Shown: positions 11,455-22,301 of the stretch, one piece after another
Layout of the letters: every line of letters starts with the position of its first letter
Numbering within the stretch: position 1 is the first letter of the stretch
Assembly (NCBI GenBank): GCA_030789695.1
Contig: CM061138.1
Location: forward strand, 181,017,051 to 181,081,050
DNA from: Scilla litardierei
Lineage: Eukaryota > Streptophyta > Magnoliopsida > Asparagales > Asparagaceae
Length of the DNA stretch: 64,000 nucleotides
Direction of reading: 5' to 3'
Notes under the pieces: model-generated
The model's database searches: none
What the model was told of the DNA's origin: nothing
The model's input: only the letters and a program-made list of their open reading frames with translations
Translations under genes and position numbers: made by a program

Positions 11455-11964
11455 ACAGTTATGTAATTTTTATACTAGCTCTTATGATAATATGTAATTG
11501 GTTAGTTGCTTAAATCAGTCGGTAGACTCCTTATAAAATGCCATGTGGGTAGTTTAAAGCTATTAATTATAAGCCTTGTTATTTTAACACACCAGCTGTA
11601 CGATTTATAATAATGGTTCTACATTTCTACTTTGAAAACTGTACTGACTACCCATGAAAATTTATAAAACAAACTGTTAGCAAGCTATGAATCCCAATGC
11701 AAATGAGTAAGCCCATGCAACGGTATCCTAGGGTGGCATATGACATCAACAACGTACATGTCAGTACAGTTTATATAATAAAGAACATAATACCATATTG
11801 GGTAGTCTAGGAACTAGGACCCATAACTCTTTTCATGAGTGAACAATATTACCTTCTGTAGTATCACTTGATGCTTTAGGTGGCAGTATTTATTTACGTC
11901 ATTAATTGTGAACAGTAGGTTAGATAAATCTAATTTTATATATGTATTAACTTGTGGACAGTAA
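11455..11964. other. AT-rich remnant between elements A and D
   Basis: No ORF, RNA gene or repeat is recognised in these 510 bases. Once A and D are removed it links 1-1825 to 43038-44511, so it is probably the middle of the same old LTR. Bases 11960-11964 (AGTAA) are the target site of D. Confidence 0.5.
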
Positions 11965-13635
11965 TGACGTGCGTTTATATTTCATATATTCACACACGTC
12001 TTCTTTTGTGTTTTTTTCGCTATTTTCCGCCGTCTCGTATTCGTTTTCTCGTTTTTTCTTGTTTTCTTTCACTTTTCCGTGTTTTTGTATGTTTGCAGGA
12101 GTTTGCCAACGTAAGGGACATAAAACGACGATATCATGAGTCCCCGGAGCAACGGGAGGAGTCACGCGTGATCCAGGGGGTCAAACGACAAAGATTTTCA
12201 TCTTTCAACCCCCACTCGATCGGTTGGACATAGCCAACCGATCGGGTGGTGCACGCGTGCACGACCCGGTCAGCCGCTGAAGCAACGAAAGTATCAACCG
12301 ACCAGGTCGCCGACCGGTTCAACCCGACTGTTTTCTCTGGAAATTGGAGCTGAAACTCAACCGATCGGGTGATCTTCACCCGATCGGTTCGCCTGTGGCC
12401 GTTTTCCGAAGAAGATGACCCGGAGAGCTCACCCGACCGTCAACAGACCGTGCCAAAACGTCCGAAGTTACTGTCTTTTGGGCAATAATTCCAACCGATC
12501 GGTTGATTTATCAACCGATCGGTTCACCCGATGACGATCAAGATCCAAATGACGATCAGCTTCCATCAACCGACCGTGTCGTCTGACCGGGTGAAATGCC
12601 GAAGATTGCTGCCAAAGTTTGCAGCAGGTCACCCGATCGGGTGATTCTTCACCCAATCAGGTGATGTCGTTTTCTATAAATACAGAACCTAGGTTTCCAG
12701 AAACGGGAGAGAGTTATTTTTTGTTGTTTTTCTCTCTCGTGACGGCTGTAATTTTCTAGATATTTGTAAGTTGTCTGATCTTTACCAAACTTTAATATAG
12801 TGTTATTTGCATTGCTCTTACTACTTTTCAATCGCCTGATCATGTTTTTAACAGTCGATTTTGATTTAGATTGCTTTTTAGTAAATATGTGTGAGTAGTT
12901 CCCAAATCTGGGATTTTGGTGGAAACCCCTTCGTGGGTTCTCCCCGATGCGTCCATAGACTAGGAAATCGATAGGGATTAGGAATCTATCGGTTACGCAG
13001 GGTGTTTTATTGTCATCGGTGGGAAAAAGACCGCCTTTGACCGTTGGGCCAAGGGGGAATAAACTTGGCGGTTGACTCCCTAGCCATAACTCACGCCCTT
13101 AGTGTAGACGTCGAATTCTAGCGCGCGGGAGCGGCATGATGAGACTTTGGGAGTTATCGTTGCGAGCTTAGTGCTCCCGGAGTTGGTGAGTGTTAATGGA
13201 CATGGGAATGCCCACTGACCGAACCCGGGTAGTCAGGCATATCATCCTGGGCACCGATCGGAATATCGGGCCCATGAGACGCCGGTATCACTCTTAGAGG
13301 CAACGTCTCACCATTAGACCCTAATTCCGATCGTTATCCTACTCGCAGGCCGTATTGACGAGAATCGCACGATGGGGTGAAAACCGAAGTCCCGGGTTTT
13401 CCCTTTATATCGTTTATCCCTCGCATTCTACTTTTCGTGACAACCCATCTACCGATTCGGGCTAGCTCACCCATGGGGTGAATCCGGTCCTTTCTGACAC
13501 AAGCACAACCACGCCTCCCTGAGTTCGACCCCCAAGCCACTCTACAACACCGTGTGTTTGCGGTTATAAATATTTAAATCTCACGCCCCCAATCATATAT
13601 TGCACACATCTGACACGCACATTGCAGGGACGTCA
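11965..13635 (+). repeat. element D 5' LTR
   Basis: 1671 bp, TGACGTGCG to GGGACGTCA. Homologous to 28858-29679 plus 42257-43032 (its own 3' LTR), 44894-46568, 54058-55735 and 63223-64000. U3 ends at the TATA box 12675-12682. The rest contains stretches shared with all copies (for example GCGAGCTTAGTGCTCCCGG near 13163). Confidence 0.95.
12213..12682 (+). promoter_or_regulatory. element D U3 promoter: palindrome array and TATA box
   Basis: Six CCGATCGG cores plus one TCGATCGG and several CCGACC/ACCGGT relatives lie upstream of TATAAATA (12675-12682). The cores come in pairs that form larger inverted repeats: AACCGATCGGGTGA (12359-12372) with TCACCCGATCGGTT (12376-12389), and AACCGATCGGTTGAT (12493-12507) with ATCAACCGATCGGTT (12510-12524). 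A promoter or enhancer role is inferred from position. Confidence 0.7.
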
Positions 13636-13642
13636 AGCTTTA

Positions 13643-13660
13643 TGGCGCCGTTGCCGGGGA
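13643..13660 (+). other. element D primer binding site (tRNA-Asp type)
   Basis: TGGCGCCGTTGCCGGGGA begins 7 bases after the LTR end. It is the tRNA-Asp primer site known from Athila/Tat gypsy elements. Confidence 0.9.
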
Positions 13661-13829
13661 GGCAACGTGCTTGTTATTTTAGGATCTCATGAACCCTTGA
13701 GTCTAGCTCTCATCTCTATCTCGTGATAATTTTCGCATTCTTCTTTTTTTGTTTTTATTTTCTTATTTTTGTTTTATAATTTATCTGTTTCTTTCCCACT
13801 TTTCGCTTCACGGGTGTTTGTTGGTTTTC

Positions 13830-15109
13830 ATGCGCAGGAGTTCAAGAAGTCTCGATGACTTGATTCCCGTTGATCCGGAGATAAACGCCACCCTAAGGCG
13901 TTTAGCCGCAGAGAAGCGAAGAAGAGAAGAGCCTGAAACCATGGGGTAGAACACCACACCTCACAAGTCCCTGCTGGAGTACTCGATGCCATCCATCGAG
14001 TCCACCTCCGCCATCCGTCCTCCTGCTATTACGGCACAAAGCTTCGAGCTTAAGCCGTCTTTGGTGACGTGGATCCAGCAGGATCAATTCTCGGGTGCAC
14101 CCATGGAGAGCCCCATCGAATATTTGGACTCCTTCTTGGAGAAATGTGACACCTTCTGGATAAATGGTGTCACAACTGAGGCGATCCGTCTGAAATTATT
14201 CCCCTTCTCTCTGCGAGATAAGGCCAAGCTGTGGCTTAGGGGGAAGGACCCACATACGTTCAATACTTGGGAGAAGCTTTCAAATGCTTTTCTGACGAAG
14301 TTCTTTCCTCCGGGGAAGACCATGAAGCTGAGGAGTGAGATCTCCTCCTTCTCCCAAGCCAGCCACAAGTCCCTGCATGAGGCTTGGACAAGGTTTAAAG
14401 AGATGCAGCGAAGATGCCCTCATCACGAGCTTCCCAAGTGGCAGATAATTAATCTGTTCTACAACGGCTTGAGGGATGATTTAAAATCATCGATGGACGC
14501 CACGGCTGGGGGGTCCTTCATGTCCAGAAGTGAGGAAGATGCCGGAAACATTCTAGAAAATATGGCATCAAACAATGAGCGATGGTGTGACGAGAGAGCC
14601 ACACCTAGATCTGGGGGTATCCACAGGGTCGAGGACGTCGACAAACTGTCCAGCAAGTTCGACTTGCTGTCGACCCAGATCTCCGTGCTGATGGTAGGAG
14701 CCGGTGGCGCCGGTACACAACATATTGCAGCGGTGGAGGCCGAAGTCGTGGGAGACTTCGAGGGTGGCGACATCTCACCACCGTTGGACCAAGCGAGCAC
14801 ACTATTCTACAATCCTACTGGAAATGCGCCGTATCCACCACAGACTAGCTCCAATCCGGCCTACTCTCCAAATAACCGGAACCACCCAACCTTAGCTACC
14901 GGGCGCCGTATCAACAGCTGCTTCCTCAGCAACAACAGCAGCTAATATGTCAGCCGGCTAGGCCTCAGCAGCAGCAGTTTCAGCAGTAACAGTTTTAGCA
15001 GCAGTAGCCTCCACAACAGTATCAGCAATATGCTCGTAGGAATCAGCTACCCATTCAGCAGCATCAGCAATATGGCCAGCAGAGGGCCATCTCTCCGGTT
15101 GAGTCCCTC
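13830..15109 (+). pseudogene. gag: element D gag
   Basis: Starts MRRSSRSLDDLIPVDPEINA at the ATG 13830, which matches F. The Athila/Tat capsid domain (retrotrans_gag) follows: FELKPSLVTWIQQDQFSG, then LFPFSLRDKAKLWL, KFFPPGKTMKLRSEI, and HHELPKWQIINLFYNGL. Gag would form the particle. Breaks: TAG at 13947-13949, where F has GAG; a one-base loss near 14892; then in a Gln-rich stretch (about 14900-15050) a TAA and two TAG codons at CAA/CAG positions. The family has no zinc knuckle, as is usual for Athila. The frame resumes at 15110. Confidence 0.88.
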
Positions 15110-16270
15110 TTGACTCAATACATCACCAACCAGGAGAAGATAAATTTGAAGCTGGAGATGGGGCAGAGAGTTCTCACTGATCAAGTAACCCAGCTGGGGT
15201 TACAAGTGATGAACCTTCAGAGGCCGCAGAATCTATTGCCGCCACAACCAGAAGTGAACCCGAGGGGAGAAAATCAGACTTTGGCACTCACGCACGAGAA
15301 TGCGAATGTGTTCGCTATCATTTTGAGGAGCGAAACACAAATCCCCACAAGAGTGCTCCCAAAGGAACCGGAAGCATCGTTGGTCGTAGAGCGACCAAGT
15401 GAATTAGCCAAAGACAACGGTGCTTCGTCACCAAAGCAAACGACTCCGGAGGGAGTCCCTGAAGAGGAGAAGGAGAAAAACGAGGAAGGGAGCCTCCAAG
15501 TGTTCAAGCCCGTTGTGCCTTTTCTGCAACGGCTAGCCCAAGCCAAGATAAACGAAAAGTGTGGCAAATTCTTTGCCATGGTCAAAGATCTGAGCTTTCA
15601 AATCCCCTTCCTTGAAGCTATCGAGACTATTCCCTCCTACGCCAAATTTCTAAAGGATTTAGTGACGAGAGGATCCAGAAAGGAGAAGGTCGTATTGACG
15701 GTGGAATGCAGCTCTCTCATTCAGAGAGCAAATCCACCTAAGCTTAAAGACCCGGGGAGCTTCTCTATCCCTTGTGCGATTGGGGAGGTAAAGATCCATC
15801 GCGCGCTCGTCGATCTCAGAGCGAGCGTCAGTTTAATGCCCTTGTCGCTATATAAGAGGATAGGGATGGGTGATTTGGAACCCACCGGTATGACCCTACA
15901 GCTTGCAGACCATTCGGTCAAATATCCGATGGGTGTTGTAGATGACCTCACTGTCAACGTAAGAGGGGTGCATGTGCCGGTGGACTTCGTCGTCATGAAC
16001 ATGCCTGAAGATGTGCACACCCCCATCATTCTTGGACGGCCTTTCATGGCCACTGCCGGCGTTTTGATAGATGTGAAAAATGGGAAGCTTTCCCTTAACG
16101 TCGGCAACGAGAAAGTCGAATTTGACTTGGGGTTGTCAATGAAGCACCCCGATCCCCTGGATGAACCAAGATGCAATGTGCTAGAGTTAGAAGAAGAGAG
16201 AGCTGCGGAGGCAAGCTCCTGGGAAATTCTTTCAAGAAACCCCCCTGATAGCTTGGGGGACTTAGAATAA
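15110..16270 (+). pseudogene. element D gag C-terminus and aspartic protease
   Basis: An open frame of 386 codons continuing the Gln-rich gag tail (LTQYITNQEKINLKLEMG) into a retropepsin domain: FSIPCAIGEVKIHRALVD, then the active-site loop, LYKRIGMGDLEPTGM, and the C-terminal IILGRPFMATAGVLIDV flap partner. The active-site triplet context is D-L-R-A-S (15812-15826) instead of D-L-G-A-S as in F; the Gly-to-Arg change (GGA to AGA) should disable the enzyme. The ORF stops at SLGDLE, where an autonomous Athila would go on into RT. F ends within a few codons of the same point, so the short pol is a family feature, not a random break. Confidence 0.85.
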
Positions 16271-16650
16271 CCAGTGGGCCTGAAGAATTATGATGTTGCT
16301 GGGAAAGCGGATGCGGCACACACGGTCCCTCCCGGATTTCAAAATGCTCCTCCAACGAGGGGAAAAGGGAAAGAGCCCATAGGGCTCACCGGAGAAGAGA
16401 TTCAGATCCTGAAACGAGTGGCGGTAGACGCCAATTTAAGGGAGAAGCCCCCGGATCCGGTCAACAAAGGGAGGCTCGTCGAGCAAGTTTTCTTGTCGCC
16501 GCCGACGATACGGAAGGCCGCCAACTCTGAAGCCGAAGCGATGCCGACTTTAGGGCATCACCCACGTCCACCTTGAATATCATCAACGGGCGTCGAGCAA
16601 ACGACGTTAAACAAAAGCGCTTCATGGGAGGCAACCCATGCTCTAAAACT
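16271..16650 (+). pseudogene. element D pol remnant and conserved pol-end motif
   Basis: A frame at 16274-16576 (GEEIQILKRVAVDANLREKP ... GHHPRPP) is shared with F, so it was once coding; it resembles no known domain to me. It is followed by the GTCGAGCAAACGACGTTAAA and GCTTCATGGGAGGCAACCCA stretches (16590-16642), which resemble the sequence found after pol in plant Athila/Tat elements. RT, RNase H and integrase, about 3 kb or more, are missing between protease and this motif. Confidence 0.7.
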
Positions 16651-16784
16651 TTTATCTTTGTTTTTAAGATTTTTATTATCTTTATTTTTTCTATTTTAAA
16701 TAATTAAATTCAGCCGCAGGATCATCCGTCGAGAGACTTAGGCCATTTGTGAATTTTTGCAGGAAACAAGCCCTCACCCATTCG

Positions 16785-17214
16785 TGTGATTACTCAACCG
16801 ATCGGGTGAGACGTATCAGACAATGGCCGTATCTGAGCTCCAACGAACCGGTCGGGTGAAGCAAAGCCGAGACCGGGTGGCAGACCGTGTGATCTGTGTT
16901 GAAGTCTCGGGAATTTTGGGGAGTTGATTAATCGATCGGTTGATGCAAAGCATGGTCGTGTGAATGACCGGGTGAGCTGTACTAAACTTTCAGGAAAAAG
17001 TGTGAAGCGGCAAACCGATCGGTTGGGTTATCAACCGATCGGGTCGCCTGTAGCCTCGTTTCGACAAATTCTTCGACCTAAAAGTCAACCGATCGGTTGG
17101 GTTATCAACCGATCGGGTCGCCTGTAGCCTCGTTTCGATAAATTCTTCGACCTAAAAGTCAACCGATCGGGTGACATTTCACCCAATCAATTCGACTTAA
17201 AATCCTATATATAG
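16785..17214 (+). promoter_or_regulatory. element D internal promoter-like array before third ORF
   Basis: Repeats the LTR palindrome family inside the element: several CCGATCGG cores from 16797 to 17170, then TATATATAG at 17206-17214 about 430 bp upstream of the ORF start. Two of the core pairs lie in a 74-bp direct tandem duplication (17014-17087 and 17088-17161) that F lacks. An acceptor-like TTTTTGCAGG lies just before the array (about 16753), as before the LTR array. A second promoter for the ATHILA-type ORF is inferred. Confidence 0.6.
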
Positions 17215-17641
17215 CCGCCCTCCACCCGTTCATTCCCCCCTCGCCCGATCTCGAATTCCCATCACCGTTTTGACTTCTCCTCCCTCCAACCGGCCTCCTT
17301 CTTCTCTCAACCGACCCAAAACCCCCCCAATCGATCTCTCCCCTCTCCTTTTCCATCTCTCCATTGATCTCTCCCCCTTTCTCTTCGATTCCACCCCCCA
17401 CAAAAGCCCTAATTTCTGCCCAAAACCCCCATTTTCGAAATTTGCTGAAAGGAGTTGCCGCGGCTTCACACTTCATCCCGTTGCGTTGCGTTGGGACCTC
17501 TACGAGCAAGGATCTTCATCTCGCTTGGGTAACTTTGCTCCTTAGCTTAATTTCATATTTTGCCCTAGAATTTTGATTTGCTCGATTGTGTTAGGGTGCA
17601 TTCATCGCATTTCGCATTCACCCACATACACACACTCTCAC
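17215..17641 (+). other. CT-rich leader of element D third ORF
   Basis: A C/T-rich tract after the TATA box, like a plant 5' leader. A donor-like GGTAACTTT (near 17527) and an acceptor-like TGTTAG (near 17594) precede the ATG at 17642; F has a comparable layout. Splicing here is a guess. Confidence 0.35.
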
Positions 17642-19357
17642 ATGGCCAAAGATAAGGATAAGGGTAAGGCCATCATGTGAGAGGAGGGGTCGTCTTACAA
17701 GAGATGTAAAACTACACGTCCACCACACCCACACCCTCCTCCCGCACAGCCTGCACAACCCCAACCCCAACCCCAACCTATCGTCCCAATTGAGGACCCA
17801 CTGATGGGCCTGCATGGCTACCGCTTTAGGAACCAGGAGCACAAAGACTTTTACCATAGACTTGATGCTCGGGGGCATCTATCGACCAAGTTTGCCCACA
17901 CCCAATCGCTTATCGATCTCGGTGTATTCACTGAGGTTGAGACCCTCTTCGTAAACTTAGGTTGGTTGGCTTTCATAAACGCTAACGCCATGTCCTACCC
18001 TGCACTCACACTCGAATTTTTATCCACACTTGTCTGTGAGTCGGGGTCGGTCGTCATATTTCGGGTCCGCAATAGAACCATTCGCACCCATCTGGACACC
18101 ATTAATGATATATTTGGTTTCCCTATCCTTGGGGACGGCGCCATCCGTCCCTCTGGGTATCCCCCCGAGTTTGACGTCGATCAGTTTTGGTTCCGCCTCA
18201 CCCTTCACCCTGACTATCCCCGAGGCAAGGCCAAGGCCTCCTCCATCATTCACCCCATCTTCCGTCTGGCCCACCGAATTATTTCTTCCACGTTTTTTCC
18301 CAGGGATGAGTCGGGTACCGTGACCATCCCTGATCTCTTCATTCTCTGTGCCATGACCTTTCCCTTCGTTTGGGGTGATGACGGGATTTCTTTTAGGGCC
18401 CCCACCGTTCCCGTCCATGCCAGTGCTTGGCTTATTTCCAAGCTTCTAGAGATTAGCCGTGCCGGCAGGGGCAAGCTTTGTTGCGGGGGCCTTATCACGA
18501 TCATAGCTTCTACTCCCTGATTTAACATTGTCATCCCACGAGATCTTCTCACTGCCGCAAGACCCTCACGTCTAGATCTCGACGTCCTACTGCATATTCA
18601 CATGATTAAACCCCACCCCGATGGCCGCTTCACCTTCCATTACGGTCACCCCCCATCTCCCTATACCATTCTGCCCAATCCCGCTCGCATGACTATTGCT
18701 TTGGCGGCAGATTGGACATTTCCTCTCGATCCCGAGTTTATGGATGGGCTCTGTCTTCCATTTCTTCCCCAGGACGCACCCAGACCACCTTCCACTGTCG
18801 CCTACTTAGGTGCGCAGGATATTCCTGCGTCCCGGGGAGATTCTGGGGCTGGTCCTAGTCATGCCATCCCGTCTTCTGTCCCGATCACCACCGTCGCCAC
18901 CCCTCTGGTCCGTACTACCACTACCTCCTCCTTCCGTCGAGCCACTTCCGCTCGTCTCGCTCTCGAGACTGAGCTGGCTTCGCTTCGCGCTGTCATTTCT
19001 TCGTCCACCTCCTCGGTCGCACCCCCTTCGATTTTCTCTCACCCACGTTTCCTCGCACTTGAGAGGAACGTGGCCGCCATCCTCTGCCTTCTCACTCACG
19101 TCCACGGACCACCACCACCCACACCACCACCTTCACCACCTCGACGATCGTCACCTCCCCCATCACATTCATCACCTCCACCATCACCCCCTAGGCGACC
19201 ATCCCCTCCTATCACCACTTCCATCACTACTTCCATACCCACCACCTCATCTACTCCCACCGTTTCCATTCCCTCCACTGTCGCCCCCACAGCTCCACCA
19301 CCCTCCACTTCCGTCACTCCATATGTGCGCCGCAAGAAATTGCAGGTGCGTTCTTGA
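17642..19357 (+). pseudogene. element D third ORF, ATHILA ORF-1 type
   Basis: One frame of about 571 codons from MAKDKDKGKA, broken by TGA near 17675-17680 (F has CGT) and TGA at 18518-18520 (F has CAG). The core matches the ATHILA ORF-1 family: FYHRLDARGHLSTKFAH, LIDLGVFTEVETLFVNLGW, SYPALTLEFLSTLVCESGS, IRTHLDTINDIFGFPI, and GYPPEFDVDQFWFRLT. A long Pro/Ser/Thr-rich tail follows and ends YVRRKKLQVRS. Basic N-terminus, no evident signal peptide. Athila elements have this ORF at the env position, but its role is unknown. Confidence 0.8.
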
Positions 19358-20184
19358 TCACTTCCCCCACCATCCTCACCTACCCCCACACCCCCACCAT
19401 TCTCACCTCCACCATCTACCATCGCACTGGTCGCCATTTCACTCCCACTCACCATCGTCACTTCCATTCCACCCATTGTCCACACTTCCTCCACACCCAC
19501 CGATCCATCACCTCGACCACTTTCTCCACTTCTCTGCACTCCAGTCACCTCTCCCACCCACACCGCATCCCCCGCTTCTTCCGCCGAGGAGGACGAGGAT
19601 GTTTCCTCTCCTGCTTTTTGATTTCGTTTTGTTTTCTGACCTCCCCCTTGCTTATCTCTGCATTTTCATGATCACATCATTTCACTAGCATCGTCACGTC
19701 TAGCTTGGGGGATGTCAAATTTTTACGTGTGTTGTTGTGTGATGTTTTTCTTGGCGTGTTTGTTATATATGTTGTGTCATGTGATTTTCTATTTTTATTT
19801 TTTATTTTCTGTTTATATGTCGTGTGGTGTGATTTTTATTTTTTATTCTTCTTTTCAGTTTCGTTTGTGTGATTTTCTTGTCTTTCGTGTCTTTTTGTGT
19901 CTGTGCGTATTCCCCCCATATTCATTGCCCTCCCGTATTTAGTTCTATTGCATTGAGGGCAATGCAAGTTTCAGCTTGGGGGAGTCGCACTTCGTGCGTC
20001 ATTTGTGTCTTTTTCTTCGTTTCTGAGTCGTTTTTATCGTGTTTTTCTTTTTCTTTTTCTTCTTTTTATCTCTTTCTCCTAGAGATGAACCCTATGATGA
20101 ATTGCCACAAAAATCACACACACACCTAGCATGGCTTCGATAATCACTTTCAAGAACACTAGGAAGTCGAGTCCTCTTGCATTT
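19358..20184 (+). other. element D 3' non-coding part with polypurine-like sites
   Basis: Pro/His-rich open frames at the start are low-complexity shadows. AGCTTGGGGGA occurs near 19698 and near 19972; the second follows a small hairpin CATTG-AGGG-CAATG. They resemble the real tract at 28845-28857. Element E is inserted at 20185. Confidence 0.6.
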
Positions 20185-20486
20185 TGATCGGTCCATATTT
20201 TACACCTTTTTTCTGCATATTTGCATGCCATTTCGGTTGCTCATATTGCGATTTTTGCGATTATTCGATGATATTGTGTTACTTTTCACTATTTCTTGTT
20301 TTTGTCGGATTTCAGGAAATATGAGCAATTGGGAGCAAAAATGAGCTTAAAGGACTTGCACGCGTAACGGAGCATCACTCATGGACTTATTGAGGACCTA
20401 TCAGCGATAGAAGACGAGTGGAAGAAGAAAGAACGTCGTAGGAGCGACGAGGAAGCGAAATGATGAAGATTGGGCATTTTCAGCAT

Positions 20487-20976
20487 GCCACTCGACCGAG
20501 TGAAGGAGTCACTCGGCCGAGCAAAGAAGCCCGCTCGACCGGCCAGATCGGACACGCAATTACTTGAAGATTAGCGTGCACTCGGCCGAGTGACGACATC
20601 CCACTCGGTCGAGTATGGATACACCACTCGCCCGAGTGGCACACGAACGAAGGCATCCAAAAGAGCCGACTTACTGGAATTTTACAGTCGATCTTAGAGA
20701 TCCTTTGGAGACCGACTCGGCCGAGTAGAGAAGCCCACTCGACCGAGTGGAGAAGTCCACTCGACCGAGTGATGCCGAGTGAGATTCCCACTCGGCCGAG
20801 TGACCAGTTTTTGCCAGTTTTTTGACAGAGTGCTGTTCTCTGGAAATTTTGCAGGAATTCCCACTCTGCCGAGTCGCGACTGGCGCAGAACTTAACTTAC
20901 GCGCAGAATCAGTTTCGGGCGCGGGTTTCGGGGGGGTTTTGGGCAGTTTTGTTAGGGTTTTTTGGGGGCTATTTAA
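20487..20976 (+). promoter_or_regulatory. element E U3 promoter: CTCGGCCGAG palindromes and TATA-like box
   Basis: About a dozen copies of CACTCG(G/A)CCGAGTG or close variants (for example 20500, 20580, 20610, 20632, 20725, 20740, 20758, 20800) lie upstream of TATTTAA at 20970-20976. The 3' LTR has one more perfect pair near 26568-26604 that is decayed here. Regulatory role inferred. Confidence 0.65.
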
Positions 20977-21342
20977 GGGGTTTGTAGCCACCATTAGAGA
21001 AGGTTCCCATGATGTTTTCTTAGAGTTTATTTTAGAGGTTAGGCCATGCCCTAGGCCCCCTCTTGGATCAAAAAGCTTGTATTTGGATTGGAATTCTTCA
21101 TCAAAGCTAAGTATTTCTATTCTTATTATTTGAATCTTTGATTTGCTATCTTTTTACATGCAAGCAATTGTTTTTATTGATTCCTATATCATTGTTGCTA
21201 TGCTTGAGTAGATTTGATGTTCTAGGGCATGGGGATGAACCCTATGGATCTAATTTCAGATTTGTGATGAATGAATTTCTAAATTGCTAGAATTGCTAGG
21301 AGGTTAGGTTGTGATTGATTTACTACGGATAGCTAGGGATTT

Positions 21343-21646
21343 CCATCGATTTGGGATTTGTAAGAGATTAGATTCTAATCGATGGGAAGGCCTAGATATT
21401 CGATTTAGATTTACAATTGGATTTCTCTAGATTTGGTTTGCAAGAGATTGGACCAAAGCTAGGATTTTTAATTGTAAATCTATACACATATTCGTTTGCA
21501 AGAGATTGGACGAATACGAACTATCACAACCTAGATCGTAACTCGAGTTTGCACGAGAGTGGGCTCGAGGGGCGATTGAACGATGATGTCGATCCTAATG
21601 CTAGCGGCTTAGGCTAGGGTTTGCAAGAGATTGGGCCATACCCTAG
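21343..21646 (+). ncRNA. five tandem stem-loops with a shared 14-nt loop (element E leader)
   Basis: Each unit shows the loop TTGCAAGAGATTGG (or a close variant) between arms that pair with each other but differ from unit to unit. Arms: CCATCGATT/AATCGATGG (21343-21385); TTTGGT/ACCAAA (21432-21457) with CTAG/CTAG and an outer 12-bp AGATTTACAATT/AATTGTAAATCT (21407-21481); TATTCGT/ACGAATA (21489-21516); CTCGAGT/GCTCGAG (21542-21569); CTAGGGT/ACCCTAG (21614-21646). The array lies downstream of the TATA-like box, so it would be in the RNA. It recurs in the 3' LTR. I know of no matching RNA family; a packaging or translation signal is possible. Confidence 0.6.
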
Positions 21647-22089
21647 GTTTGCTATAGACCGGCAATAGCGCGAGAGCGTGAGCTTGGTTCTCTATTCAGT
21701 TACGACTAGTTCACCTCAACACAAGTCTAGTAATATTGAGATTCACTATTTACAATGATGTATGACGATCCGTAGTGGGAATTTCCTAGCCCTAGACACT
21801 TTTATTATATTGTATTTGAATCGATATTTGACCGACTTCTCTATCTCCGACACCGACATCCATCACCATTGCCATTATATCATACCATAGCCATCTCCAC
21901 CAATAAAACCATCATAGTCAAACCAACCTAGGATAGATTGGAGCCAACACCACCTCCTCGTGTTCGATACCCGCTCGCCACTACACCGTGCGCTTACGGT
22001 AAAACTACAATCGTTCTCCGGGTGTATATCCGGGGCCGACCAAGTTTTTGGTTGTGCTCTTGGGTTGCATTTTGGAGCGATCAAGTTTT

Positions 22090-22107
22090 TGGCGCCGTTG
22101 CCGGGGA
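22090..22107 (+). other. element E primer binding site (tRNA-Asp type)
   Basis: TGGCGCCGTTGCCGGGGA, identical to that of D, 6 bases after the LTR end. Confidence 0.9.
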
Positions 22108-22301
22108 GGTGTTTCTCGTTGGGTGCCAATTTTTCACAATTAGGTTGATTAGATTACATTAAAAAAATCAAAAAAAAATCAAAAAAACATTGAGATAGAT
22201 TTTTTCCCACCACCTGCTATTATTATCTTTATCTCTCTTTGTACCACTGACGTCTTTTCCAGGTTGTTTACTTTGATTGATCAGGTACAGTTGTTGCAGC
22301 G

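Larger units (their letters stand above)
20185..22083 (+). repeat. element E 5' LTR
   Basis: Starts TGATCGGTCC and ends GAGCGATCA. U3 holds the CTCGGCCGAG array, then TATTTAA at 20970-20976, then a transcribed part with the five-hairpin array. Repeated at 25896-27812. Confidence 0.95.

Noticed and set aside
12213..12660. CRISPR-like or phage operator array from the spaced CCGATCGG sites
   Set aside because: The sites are short palindromes at irregular spacing in an LTR promoter, flanked by target duplications and plant retroelement genes.
18806..19688. Long +2 and minus-strand frames over the Pro-rich tail of the D third ORF (and 51927-52404 in F)
   Set aside because: They are shadows of a repetitive C-rich coding stretch; the frame shared by D and F is the ATHILA one.
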